Below are positions 35,801 through 43,295 of a stretch of 64,000 nt of DNA, piece by piece. Made by a program: the position numbers and the translations under genes. The stretch is from assembly GCA_965230495.1 (NCBI GenBank), contig OZ246004.1, positions 372,001-436,000 of the forward strand, read 5' to 3'. Position 1 is the first letter of the stretch; each line of letters begins with the position of its first letter. The DNA is from JACJYM01 sp965230495 (GTDB lineage Bacteria > Bacteroidota > Bacteroidia > Chitinophagales > Saprospiraceae). A model generated the notes under the pieces. The model saw nothing but the letters and a program-made list of their open reading frames with translations. It was not told the origin of the DNA and ran no database searches.

Positions 35801-35836
35801 AGCCATAGCCAAGGAATAAAGCTTAGTGTAAAATAG
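29840..35836 (+). CDS. Alpha-2-macroglobulin family protein with CTEQ thioester motif
   Basis: This 1998-aa protein has a short N-terminal hydrophobic leader (MKVILMILSLVLGMFVF) without a lipobox cysteine. MG-type beta domains include the MG2 region EVFLDRAIYRPGQTLHFK and IPNSGLNGNYSLRLKG. The bait/A2M core has FFYPRLKTDEEGNFVISF and TEWKFRLLAHSK. The thioester is C1451-Q1454 in YPYECTEQ, followed by the alpha-toroid complement domain (YSNGGFPWFNGGRAHDYISQYV). Bacterial A2Ms trap proteases in the periplasm. Bacteroidota versions are long and anchored by various leaders. An insert rich in Met (EMMEMGAPMM) lies just before the core, as in other members of the phylum. Confidence 0.93.
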   Translation: MKVILMILSLVLGMFVFENKGSDFDYKKAWQEVETLIKDRLPQSALERVEIILENAKKEDRINHKLKAIKYISKLNVELNEEGIVMSIDRLNKEIQLSKNEDKNVLTSYLAELLHNYFNQNRWNISQRTHIDGNLSKDVKTWSSRNFIENIGTLYLSSIENPEKLQKPIKNYLLLLNKDVKGEIYRPTLYYLLVDRCFRYFSQYHTDLPRSIDAFYIDKPEYLTKRNLFRELEIVSNDKLSFDYQLLKLYQQVISIASTSNDFTALLDYDLKRLKFVATKGAFDKKDSIYLKSLEDLIEQTDDDIAYKAQILYEKAVKMSQLASSDSELREVVGLCDKVINQYGDELGGRNCKSLKQRLVAKELNIVLDEYHPTNRGILCQLKYKNISDLFVRIIPAEGLKEKLDRKDKVSINKILRKQEAIRYENLTLEDTVRLVTRNSEIILEPLPIGDYILLCSPNADFKHDFTYHYFSVSDLSLLTHDEGNKKVFVVMDRKSGKAISGVQADVFMHYWDRNERKRKQITSGSFHTDNRGIFYLTKSDQNKHVTIELKNGDDRFTSPHQIYLGADYDKKERKVAEVFLDRAIYRPGQTLHFKSIVMAYSIEEIPRIITKEPIEVALYDANGQEVSRFKTETNDFGSIHSSFIIPNSGLNGNYSLRLKGNDINAYKQVRVEEYKRPNFKVEITKPENQYVIGDSVATKIKASNYAGVALDGAKFRYKITRGVSFPYWPWYRRITPVSNTTIIDLGNGELNDKGEYEILFLAADDPLQNKTNNPRFDYFIEVDVTDINGETQSSSIHVLAQHKGFSLSYNLKGEIDKSDLDSLVVEAKLISGSTIGVRGSLQIIKLQEPKRVLLKKKIDIVPLLNRSDKYRTWLPGYTPTYSADLETWPEDKQVYQGVFDSGKNAFSSWQNLEAGVYKIFTQSKDNYGNDVEFTDYIVLTDFDKKTFPKADYLFTQLNKSTYQPGDLFELDLGSPKENIHAYILKGNVTGVTPLGWFEINNSNNYSFTISDQDLGGFYLNILFVKENQIIEKRIMVNVPWKSKDLNVTFETFRDILEPGEKEEWKIKISGKKSDIVLYEILASMYDASLDAFTLDNWSKKFYPNRAIILHVMALGFNNSGGRNYIHNFFEPIENIQIPHLLGLEANMHRRYYAKAMSRGGRPEMMEMGAPMMDGVRESASNAVQIDGVKVEDDEIYHIDANADNQKTAKKEEEIVPKLRKNLDELVFFYPRLKTDEEGNFVISFTMNEALTEWKFRLLAHSKELASAYAERIIKTQKEIMVLPNLPRFLRQMDRIQISTKIANLLKEDIAGTAKIKLFNALNGNEVTNLFIKKDTEQRINLTKEDNENVSWWLDVPNVAYPVKYQIFASTANHSDGQEGILPLVTNRTLVTETMPIQIRGGETKEVNFKALKNNNSKTKIDHLYRVDIVSNPLWYAIQSLPYLMEYPYECTEQLINRLYANRLASEIANKHPKIKSVFDQWKGSETALLSNLNKNEALKSAIIEETPWVRDAMSEEEQKRNIALLFDMNKMSSELSSTLQKIKERQYSNGGFPWFNGGRAHDYISQYVIESLGHMKQLDLLDEENSDLDWMHKAISFIDLRVKERYEELLEHIERHGGDINADHLNSLDIHYLYCRSFFTELPIPNNSMTAFNYYQEQAKKYWKRKTIYQTALLGMSLYRWDNSFDVFAITESLKQRSLFNEELGVYWNEGNGYYWDQLPIEKHATALELFVETEYDEGLVEELKRWLLNNKRTNRWKTTKGTAAAIYTLLLSGEKGINEALIDSEPLIVSANNKRIEKVESIEAGTGYYTIIDQRGDKVETSDGDLEIENPNESTAWVSAYYQYFENLDKIKSDNENPFSITKEYYHKVEGKNGSKLVEISSAKPLQVGDKVVVRMVVRSNREMEFVHLKDMRPSCLEPKNVFSGYRWQGTLGYYETTKDLGTHFFIDHLSKGTHILEYETVVAHKGDFSTGIANLQCMYAPEFNSHSQGIKLSVK

Positions 35837-35914
35837 CAATAGAAGAACTGGATATTTAGAGGTAAGTATAAGAATAGGGAAAAGATATTGGACTGTAGAT
35901 ATTTTTAGAAATGC

Positions 35915-35922
35915 TATCTTTG
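35915..35922 (+). promoter_or_regulatory. Candidate -7 box for the YfhO-family gene
   Basis: TATCTTTG matches TAnnTTTG exactly, 25 nt before the ATG at 35948. A TTG at 35888-35890 is 24 nt upstream, somewhat far for a -33 element. Confidence 0.42.
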
Positions 35923-35947
35923 CTATATTCAAAAAAATAATATACTT

Positions 35948-38347
35948 ATGTCTTTCAATATCAAATCTTTTGTCCCGTACATTAGTTCATTTATAGTTAT
36001 TGTATTAGTGACGTGCTTATATTTTTTACCTCAGTTTCAAAACAAGGTATTGAAGCAGACGGATTTAGTGCAATACAAGGGAATGGCACAGGAAGCAGTA
36101 GAGTTTAGGGAAAAGACGGGAGAAGAAACCTTGTGGACAAACAGTATGTTTGGAGGAATGCCCACCTATCAGATTAGTATGAGAACTCCGGCTAATAAAA
36201 TAACCTATGTTCGAAAGCTAATGTATCTAGGATTTGACAGGCCGGTGGGTTTGTTTGTTTTTGGAATGATAGGATTCTATATTCTTCTTCTTACCCTAGG
36301 GGTAGGACCTTGGTTAGCTCTAATTGGCTCTTTATTGTTTGGTTTTAGTACAGGACATTTACTACTATATGAGGCTGGACATGTGACCAAATTGCAAACG
36401 ATTATGTCTAGCCCTATGATCATAGCAGGATTTATTCAAGTGGTTAGGAAACAATATCTCCTTGGAGGTTTTTTATTCACTTTGGGAATGGCGATTAATA
36501 TTATGTCTAACCATCCACAAATGACCTATTATCTGGGTATGGTCTTAGGCATTTGGTTTTTACATGTGGTATATACCTATATCAAGCAAAGAGAGTTCAA
36601 GACATTAGGTATTATTTGTGGGATTTTTGCATTAGGCTTACTACTGGCAATAGGTTCATCTGCCTCGAGATTGATGACCACATACGAATATAGTAAAGAT
36701 ACGATGAGAGGTAATCCTATTTTAAAGTCTGAGAGTAAAGAGGTTACTTCATCAAGTGAGACGGAAGGATTAGAGTGGGGGTATGCTATGAGTTGGAGTA
36801 ATGGAACCGCCGATTTATTTTCTTCTTTTATTGCCCATGCTGTAGGAGGAGGAAGTGGAGAGTGGATTGGCAAGGATTCTAATTTAGCTAAGAAAACCAG
36901 GCAAAGGAAAAAAATGAGGGCACCCATGTATTTTGGTTCTTTGCCTTTTACTAGTGGGCCTTATTATTTTGGGGCGATAGCCTTTTTTCTATTCGTATTT
37001 TCAATGTTTGTGACAAAAGGCCCTATTCGATATTGGTTAGGAAGTGCGGTACTTCTTACTTTTTTGCTTTCCATGGGTAAAAATTTCGAAATATTGAACA
37101 GATTCTTGTTTGACTACTTTCCATTATTTAACAAGTTTAGAACACCTAATAGTGTATTAAGTGTAACTACCTTGTTTATTCCTGTGGGGGCCATGTTGGC
37201 CATATCTCAAATTTTTTCCGATAGTAACAAGGAAAAAATGATAAAAGCTCTGAAATATAGTTTTGGAGCTATGGCACTGTGCTGTGCTGGAGTAGCTCTG
37301 TTAGGATCGGCATTTTTTGATCTTGGTTCTCCGGGAGACAATCAATATGATAAAATCATAAAGGATGCTATAATGGACGATCGGATCGCTTTAATGAAAG
37401 GTTCTGCATGGAGGTCACTTATTTTGATTAGTATAACTTCTGGCCTTATATATTATTATTTAAAGAATAAAATATCTAAACCCATTTTGTTACTGGTTAT
37501 AGGAGTTATTGGGGTGCTAGACTTGATTCAGATAGATTTGAAATATGTAAATCATGGAATTTTCGTCAACCAAAAAAATTATGATAATTTGTTCCAACCC
37601 AGAGATGTTGATAAGCAAATATTAAAGGATTTGGATCCTAATTTTAGAGTTTTTGATTTTTCCTCTGATCCTTTCAACTCTACGAGTGCTTCTTATTTTC
37701 ATAAGACGATTGGTGGGGCTCATGCAGCAAAGCTTCAGAGATATCAAGATATGATAGATAGACATATTTCAAAAAACAATATGAAGGTTTTGAATATGTT
37801 AAACACTAAATATTTCATCATGCCTGGAGAGGGAGGACAAGTTGTGTCTCAAAGAAATCCGGCAGCTAATGGAAATGCTTGGTTTGTGAATAAGATTATG
37901 TTAGTACCATCAGCTAATGACGAAATAGATGCGTTAGATACAATAGATCCATTGGGGACTGCTGTAGTTCATAATGAATTTAGCGAATATGTGGCGGGAG
38001 TTTCAGGGATGAAGAACGGCATAATAGAATTGACTTCATACGAACCTAATAAGCTGATATACAATACTAATTCTTCGGAAGATCAATTCGCAGTCTTTTC
38101 CGAAATATGGTACGGACCTGATAAAGGATGGCAAGCCTATATAGATGATAAACCTGTAGATCATATAAGGGTGAATTATATTTTAAGAGGCATGAAAATC
38201 CCTAAAGGAAAACATGAAATAAGGTTTGAATTTAAACCTGAAACTTATTACACTGGCGAAAAAATTAGTCTTTTCGCATCACTTTTGGTGATTTTAGTGA
38301 GTCTTATATATATAGGAAAGGAATTGTTTAGTTTTACTAAAGATTGA
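35948..38347 (+). CDS. YfhO-family multi-spanning membrane protein
   Basis: A 799-aa integral membrane protein with about 12-13 hydrophobic segments, the first at 10-29 and the last near the C-terminus (ISLFASLLVILVSLIYIG). A large soluble loop follows around residues 530-770, containing GWQAYIDDKPVDHIRVNYILRG and a KGKHEIRFEFKP strand typical of the family. Bacterial YfhO proteins resemble GT-C glycosyltransferases and, in Gram-positives, glycosylate lipoteichoic acid. In Bacteroidota they are usually undescribed and may glycosylate lipid-linked or surface glycans (inference). The neighbours are surface proteins. No acidic GT-C motif was checked with certainty. Confidence 0.88.
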   Translation: MSFNIKSFVPYISSFIVIVLVTCLYFLPQFQNKVLKQTDLVQYKGMAQEAVEFREKTGEETLWTNSMFGGMPTYQISMRTPANKITYVRKLMYLGFDRPVGLFVFGMIGFYILLLTLGVGPWLALIGSLLFGFSTGHLLLYEAGHVTKLQTIMSSPMIIAGFIQVVRKQYLLGGFLFTLGMAINIMSNHPQMTYYLGMVLGIWFLHVVYTYIKQREFKTLGIICGIFALGLLLAIGSSASRLMTTYEYSKDTMRGNPILKSESKEVTSSSETEGLEWGYAMSWSNGTADLFSSFIAHAVGGGSGEWIGKDSNLAKKTRQRKKMRAPMYFGSLPFTSGPYYFGAIAFFLFVFSMFVTKGPIRYWLGSAVLLTFLLSMGKNFEILNRFLFDYFPLFNKFRTPNSVLSVTTLFIPVGAMLAISQIFSDSNKEKMIKALKYSFGAMALCCAGVALLGSAFFDLGSPGDNQYDKIIKDAIMDDRIALMKGSAWRSLILISITSGLIYYYLKNKISKPILLLVIGVIGVLDLIQIDLKYVNHGIFVNQKNYDNLFQPRDVDKQILKDLDPNFRVFDFSSDPFNSTSASYFHKTIGGAHAAKLQRYQDMIDRHISKNNMKVLNMLNTKYFIMPGEGGQVVSQRNPAANGNAWFVNKIMLVPSANDEIDALDTIDPLGTAVVHNEFSEYVAGVSGMKNGIIELTSYEPNKLIYNTNSSEDQFAVFSEIWYGPDKGWQAYIDDKPVDHIRVNYILRGMKIPKGKHEIRFEFKPETYYTGEKISLFASLLVILVSLIYIGKELFSFTKD

Positions 38348-38455
38348 ACATAGGCGACAATGGTATGTTTTAATTAAATAAGTATGTTTTCATCAGCACT
38401 ATTATTGATAATATTGCGTTGGATAAAAGCACCAAAACATTTGTATTAACAAAAG

Positions 38456-40714
38456 ATGAAAAAGGTTTTATTATTCTTAATATTCATAGCTGTAGGATAT
38501 AAACAATTCTACGCGGCTCATATAATTGGTGGAGATGTTACATATGAATTTTTGGGTAAGGATGGGAATATAAATACCTATAGAATTACTTTCACAATGT
38601 ACAGGGATAGCAAAGGAGGGGGAGCAGAGTTTGATACCGATGCGGAATTTGGAATTTATGTGAATAATGGTAGTTCATGGATATTTGTCAATAAAACGGC
38701 AAGATTAAGTCCAATATTAACAGAAGAAGTTGATCCGGATACAACCAATCCTTGTATAAAAGTCCCATCCTATATAGGGGTTGAGAGAGGTGTGTATGAG
38801 TTTACTGTTGGTTTAGAACAGTCATCAAGACCATATTTAATCGCTTATCAAAGATGCTGTAGAAACGGCACAATTAATAATATTCGAGAACCAGGTGAAA
38901 CTGGAGCGGTTTTTAGTATTGAAATACATCCGAACGCACAACAATTTAGTAACAATAGTCCTATTTTCAATCAATTTCCTCCGATAGTGATTTGTCAGGG
39001 AGAAGATATCAATTTTGACCATTCTGCAAATGATAGGGATGGTGATGATATCGTTTATGAATTCTGTGCACCTCTTTCGGCAGGTGGTACCGCCGGAGCC
39101 ACTTCTCCAGGGATGGCATCAGATTGTGACGGAGTTAAACCTGATCCGCAAATGTGTTTACCGCCTTTTGATGAAGTTACTTTTGATGTGCCAAATTTCA
39201 CTCCTTTTCAACCTATGGCTGGAAATCCTTTGATTCAAATAAACCCTATAACTGGGAAAATCACGGGTGTGCCAACTGAATTGGGTCAGTATGTTGTAGG
39301 TGTTTGTGCAAAAGAATACAGGAATGGAGTCCTTATTGGAGAAATCAGAAGAGATTTTCAATTCAACGTAATACAATGTGAAAACAAAGTAAATGCGGCT
39401 CTTGATGCATTTTACAATATTGATGATCAAAGATATGAGGTGAAACTTTGTGGGACCAAATCACTTAATCTTACTAATGTAAGTACGGATGTATCTTTTA
39501 TTAAGTCGTTTGCTTGGGAATTTTACGATGGTAATGACACCATTCATATAGATTCCCGTAACCTAGTGCAAGAATATGACGACTATGGTTTGTACAATTA
39601 TAGATTGTTTTTAAACCGGGATATAGAGTTTGATAAATGTAAAGATTCTGTGGATCTTCAAGTGGCCGTTTATCCTCCTGTTACATCGGACTTTGAATAT
39701 GATTATGATACATGTGTGGCGGGTCCTATATATTTTGAAAATAATTCATTCGCTGAAAGCGGTATAATAACTGGTTATGAGTGGTTCTTTGATATCGATG
39801 AGACGAGTACTGAAACAAATCCTTCATACGAATTTTTGACTCCGGGACTTAAGAATATAAGCCTGATTACAGAAGATATAAATGGTTGTAAAGATACATT
39901 GGTGAGAGATATTCTTTATCAGCCTGTGCCAACGTATTTAGTAATTGAGCCAACGCAATTTATAGGGTGTTTGCCTGCGGATATAACTTTTAATAACTTG
40001 TCTTATCCGGTGGATGATACTTATGATATTACTTGGGATTTTGGAGATGGAGGAACTTCAGGGGAAGTAAGTCCAACCCATACTTTCACAGAAGAGGGTA
40101 TTTATACAATTGACTTAGAAATAGTATCACCAATAGGTTGTGAAACGGCAAGAACGTTTCCAAGCTGGATCGAAATACTTCCTAAACCTCAGGCAGATTT
40201 TTCTTTTTCTCCTGAAAACCCAAATATTTTGGAAAAAGAAGTAGCGTTTTTTGATGAATCTACCGATGCGATATCATGGCAATGGGATTTTAATGGAGAA
40301 AGAGTAGCGTTTGACCAAAATGCTGTTCATACTTTTCAAGATTCAGGATTAGTTTATGTTTCACTTTTGGTAAAACATGAGTCAGGATGCACAGATACGT
40401 TAACCAAGATCATTGATGTACTTCCACTAACATATTTGCATTTTCCAAATGCTTTTACTCCCAATTTAGATGGTTTGAATGATGAGTTTGTAGGAGTTGG
40501 GTTTTATGAAGGTTTGAAATCGTATCATATGACCGTGTGGAATAGATGGGGAGAAAAATTATTCGAAACTACAGATCCTTCCATAGGTTGGAATGGAAGA
40601 AAGAACAACATCGGAGCTGAAGCTCCGCAGGATGCTTATGTATATTTAGTCAAGTATGTAGGACCCAGAGGGAATCAAGAATCCTTAAAAGGAAATATAA
40701 CTTTATTGAGATAA
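38456..40714 (+). CDS. Secreted PKD-domain protein with CHU_C (T9SS type B) tail
   Basis: A 752-aa protein with signal peptide (MKKVLLFLIFIAVGYKQFYA) and the conserved Bacteroidota opening AHIIGGDVTYEFLG...YRITFTMYRD. The following region holds RCCRNGTINNI and a cadherin-like DGDDIVYEFCAPL segment. At least two PKD modules are clear (TWDFGDGGTSGEVSPTHTF and WQWDFNGERVAF...HTFQDSG). The CHU_C domain ends it (FPNAFTPNLDGLNDEF, WNRWGEKLFE, GWNGRKN). Such proteins are T9SS cargo attached to the cell surface and linked to gliding or adhesion. It lies 28 nt upstream of the Omp28-like gene, suggesting co-transcription. Confidence 0.92.
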   Translation: MKKVLLFLIFIAVGYKQFYAAHIIGGDVTYEFLGKDGNINTYRITFTMYRDSKGGGAEFDTDAEFGIYVNNGSSWIFVNKTARLSPILTEEVDPDTTNPCIKVPSYIGVERGVYEFTVGLEQSSRPYLIAYQRCCRNGTINNIREPGETGAVFSIEIHPNAQQFSNNSPIFNQFPPIVICQGEDINFDHSANDRDGDDIVYEFCAPLSAGGTAGATSPGMASDCDGVKPDPQMCLPPFDEVTFDVPNFTPFQPMAGNPLIQINPITGKITGVPTELGQYVVGVCAKEYRNGVLIGEIRRDFQFNVIQCENKVNAALDAFYNIDDQRYEVKLCGTKSLNLTNVSTDVSFIKSFAWEFYDGNDTIHIDSRNLVQEYDDYGLYNYRLFLNRDIEFDKCKDSVDLQVAVYPPVTSDFEYDYDTCVAGPIYFENNSFAESGIITGYEWFFDIDETSTETNPSYEFLTPGLKNISLITEDINGCKDTLVRDILYQPVPTYLVIEPTQFIGCLPADITFNNLSYPVDDTYDITWDFGDGGTSGEVSPTHTFTEEGIYTIDLEIVSPIGCETARTFPSWIEILPKPQADFSFSPENPNILEKEVAFFDESTDAISWQWDFNGERVAFDQNAVHTFQDSGLVYVSLLVKHESGCTDTLTKIIDVLPLTYLHFPNAFTPNLDGLNDEFVGVGFYEGLKSYHMTVWNRWGEKLFETTDPSIGWNGRKNNIGAEAPQDAYVYLVKYVGPRGNQESLKGNITLLR

Positions 40715-40742
40715 AATAGATTTTTAAAACACAAAAAAATAT

Positions 40743-41768
40743 TTGATGAAAAGAGTTTTTACTTTAATTATTGTTACTTTTTTATGTTTTCAGCTAAATG
40801 GGCAGGAAATAGATAGTAAGCAAAGAAGTTTGGTGATGAAAAAGGCATCAACATCTTGTTCAATTTGTGGAGGATGGGGATGGAATTTATTTGATAAATT
40901 GGTGGAGGAAATACCTGAAGACGAGGCGATTATTTGGGTTTTTCACCATTCAGGAGATTTACAGAATGAAGTTGCCAATGCTATGTCCCAAAATTTTCCG
41001 ACAAGTAGTCAGCCTAGATTCTATGTTAATAATGATGATATGAATAGTAATAGTAATGTAGAACAAAGCTTCAATACTATAGAAACTGTTGTAGAAAGTC
41101 TTAATTCGTTTCCTTCTATTGTTGGAATTGGTTCTGACGTAACTTATGAAAATGGTCTTTTAGTTGCTAGGAATAAAGTGGAACTATACGACAACACGGA
41201 TAATGGAGATTTATATCTAGCTACTTACTTAATAGAAAAATCTCGTGTAGCTTTCCAAAGTGGACAAGGAAGTAATGCCAATCATATCAATTATCTAAAT
41301 GCATCTTTTGGAGATTCTAATTTTGGTACTTTAGTAACCAGTAATGGAGTTAGCGGTGATACATATGATAATGTGTTGGAAATGGAAGTAGGAGAGGATT
41401 TCGATATTGATAATTTTCATGTAGCAACAATAGTATGGTTTAATTCGAATGGAACTTATACTTTTTTCAATGGAAAAGTTGTTGATATTGAAGAGAAGAC
41501 GAGCAGTAATATCGAAAATATTTTAGAGGATGAAATAAATGTGTATCAGAAGGCGAACACACTTATTATAGAAGTGGAAAACACAGATTTGAGTGCTAGA
41601 TCGATTTCTATTTTTGAGGAAGGTGGAAAGCTGATTTGGGATAAGCCTGCTAATTCAACAATCAGTTCTGAAGTCGTAGATGTTTCAAATTGGAAATCAG
41701 GCATATATTTTGTTAATATAGTTTTTGAACAAGACTTTGTAAATAAAAAAGTGGTTATAGTGAAATAA
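40743..41768 (+). CDS. Secreted Omp28-like thioredoxin-fold protein with T9SS type A tail
   Basis: This 341-aa protein has a signal peptide (MKRVFTLIIVTFLCFQLNGQ, start at the second Met). The N-terminal part resembles the Omp28 family: a CSICG motif (CxxC, thioredoxin-like position) then EDEAIIWVFHHSGDL and PRFYVN with the cis-Pro-like position. The last 80 residues are a Por secretion tail (LIIEVENTDLSARSISIFEEGG...WKSGIYFVNI...NKKVVIVK). It may be a surface disulphide or cysteine-handling protein. It follows the PKD/CHU_C gene closely and is ended by a strong terminator at 41791-41826. Confidence 0.82.
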   Translation: MMKRVFTLIIVTFLCFQLNGQEIDSKQRSLVMKKASTSCSICGGWGWNLFDKLVEEIPEDEAIIWVFHHSGDLQNEVANAMSQNFPTSSQPRFYVNNDDMNSNSNVEQSFNTIETVVESLNSFPSIVGIGSDVTYENGLLVARNKVELYDNTDNGDLYLATYLIEKSRVAFQSGQGSNANHINYLNASFGDSNFGTLVTSNGVSGDTYDNVLEMEVGEDFDIDNFHVATIVWFNSNGTYTFFNGKVVDIEEKTSSNIENILEDEINVYQKANTLIIEVENTDLSARSISIFEEGGKLIWDKPANSTISSEVVDVSNWKSGIYFVNIVFEQDFVNKKVVIVK

Positions 41769-41790
41769 ATCTATTCACTTTAAGTTATGA

Positions 41791-41826
41791 ATGCGAAGTC
41801 TTCTAAAAGACTTCGCATTTTTTTTT
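41791..41826 (+). terminator. Intrinsic terminator after the Omp28-like gene
   Basis: A 12-bp perfect stem (ATGCGAAGTCTT/AAGACTTCGCAT) with a short CTAA loop is followed by nine T. It is the strongest terminator hairpin in the window and separates the Omp28-like gene from the small lipoprotein gene. Confidence 0.93.
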
Positions 41827-41874
41827 GCCTTGTCTTATTAAGAATGATTTAGAAATAATAATAAAATTAAGAAC

Positions 41875-42264
41875 TTGAACTTTAAACATATCATTTCCAT
41901 TTTTACTCTTATTCTGATGATATCATGTGGAGTTAATGATGAATCACTTGAAGAGACTACTTTCAGGAACATAGTAGGAGAGTATTCAGGAGCTTATTAT
42001 AACTGTGATGAGAACGTTATATCAATAGATAGTTGTACACAGTTAAATTTGACTATTCTTAGATTGTCAATTGTTAATAGTTCTACGGTTAGGGTAGAAG
42101 AAGGAGACTCGGAGATCTGGTTGAAATATATTGGGACCAACACTAATTCAGTATTTTCCTTTCAAGATACACTAAACAATAGGCTTGTATATTACGAAGC
42201 AGAGAACTCTGTTGACTTTAGACCTGGAAACGATACAAATACTAGATTTGTTGGATTAAAATAG
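41875..42264 (+). CDS. Small lipoprotein of unknown function, TTG start
   Basis: A 129-aa protein whose N-terminus (MNFKHIISIFTLILMISCG) is a textbook lipoprotein signal peptide with Cys18 in the lipobox. The only in-frame start is TTG at 41875; an in-frame stop at 41845 rules out a longer frame with ATG. The mature part is Ser/Thr/Asn-rich, with FRNIVGEYSGAYYNCDE and a final FVGLK strand, suggesting a beta-sandwich. No family was recognised. It sits 49 nt after the terminator and overlaps the 3' end of a convergent aldo/keto reductase gene by 9 nt. Confidence 0.7.
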   Translation: MNFKHIISIFTLILMISCGVNDESLEETTFRNIVGEYSGAYYNCDENVISIDSCTQLNLTILRLSIVNSSTVRVEEGDSEIWLKYIGTNTNSVFSFQDTLNNRLVYYEAENSVDFRPGNDTNTRFVGLK

Positions 42265-43239
42265 AGGCAATTTCGGTTTGTTGTTCAAAATATCTTCTAT
42301 CTTTTCTTCTATCTGATCATCAATTTTAGTAACCAAATCTAACGAACAAAGAGTTTCTTCTAACTGATGAACTTTGGATGCTCCTAAGATCACCGTACTG
42401 ACATTTTTATTTTTAGCACACCATGCAATGGCAAGTTTAGGCAGAGTGGTACCCATTTCATTGGCCAAATTATTCAATAGATTAACTTTTTTTATTCTTT
42501 CATCAACTAAAGATTTATCTCTTAACCAAGAAAGCTCATCTCTATTTAATCTACTGTCTTCAGGAATTCTATTAAGGTACTTATTTGTTAGTAGGCCCGA
42601 GGCCAAAGGTGACCATATAGTTGTTCCTAACCCTACCGTTTCGTATATTTTAATAAACTCTTTTTCTACTTTTTCTCTATGCAGCATATTGTATTGGGGC
42701 TGTTCCATAGTAGGACCTATGAGTCTTAATTTCTCGGCTACCATGTGAGCTTCCATAATCTCCATTGCAGACCATTCTGAAGTCCCCCAGTATAATATTT
42801 TCCCCTGCTGAATTAAATGGTTCATAGCCCAAACGGTTTCTTCCATAGGAGTATTTTTGTCAGGTCTATGGCAAAAGAAAAGATCTAAATAATCAACTTG
42901 TAATCTTCTCAGAGCATCATTACAAGCTTCGAAAATATGCTTTCTGTTAAGTCCAGTTTGATTGGGTTTATTTCTCCCATCTCCAAAGAAAACTTTACTG
43001 GATAGAACATAAGATGTTCTATCCCAATTCATTTTTTTCAAAATCCTTCCCATTACTTCTTCGGACCTTCCATCTGCATAGATTTCTGCATTATCAAAAA
43101 AGTTAATACCGTTGTCATACGCTATTGACATTAGTCTTTCTGATATTGAATCGTCAATCTGATTTCCAAAAGTAATCCATGATCCAAAGGAGAGTAAACT
43201 TACCTGAAGTCCTGATTTTCCTAATCTTCTATATTCCAT
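42256..43239 (-). CDS. Aldo/keto reductase (YghZ/Kv-beta-like)
   Basis: A 327-aa NADPH-dependent AKR TIM-barrel. The AKR signature is present: MEYRRLGKSGLQVSLLSFGSW, the catalytic Asp/Tyr region FFDNAEIYADGRSEEVMG (D-Y pair plus K in SSKVFFG), LDLFFCHRPD with the catalytic His, and the cofactor-binding IAWCAKNKNVSTVILGAS. Sequence traits (RPD, WGTSEWS, TMEQPQYNMLHR) match the Kv-beta/YghZ subgroup that reduces small aldehydes. A terminator (43244-43278) separates it from the upstream subtilase gene, so it has its own transcript. Confidence 0.92.
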   Translation of the reverse strand: MEYRRLGKSGLQVSLLSFGSWITFGNQIDDSISERLMSIAYDNGINFFDNAEIYADGRSEEVMGRILKKMNWDRTSYVLSSKVFFGDGRNKPNQTGLNRKHIFEACNDALRRLQVDYLDLFFCHRPDKNTPMEETVWAMNHLIQQGKILYWGTSEWSAMEIMEAHMVAEKLRLIGPTMEQPQYNMLHREKVEKEFIKIYETVGLGTTIWSPLASGLLTNKYLNRIPEDSRLNRDELSWLRDKSLVDERIKKVNLLNNLANEMGTTLPKLAIAWCAKNKNVSTVILGASKVHQLEETLCSLDLVTKIDDQIEEKIEDILNNKPKLPLF

Positions 43240-43243
43240 TTAT

Positions 43244-43278
43244 AAAAAAAATGCCCGGACCTTTTATATGGCCCGGGT
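43244..43278 (-). terminator. Intrinsic terminator after the subtilase gene
   Basis: On the minus strand an 8-9-bp GC-rich stem (one G-U pair) around CCCGGGCC and GGTCCGGG is followed by eight T (A-run 43244-43251 on +). It lies just downstream of the S8 peptidase stop. Confidence 0.88.
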
Positions 43279-43295
43279 GAGTGATTAATAGTCTT

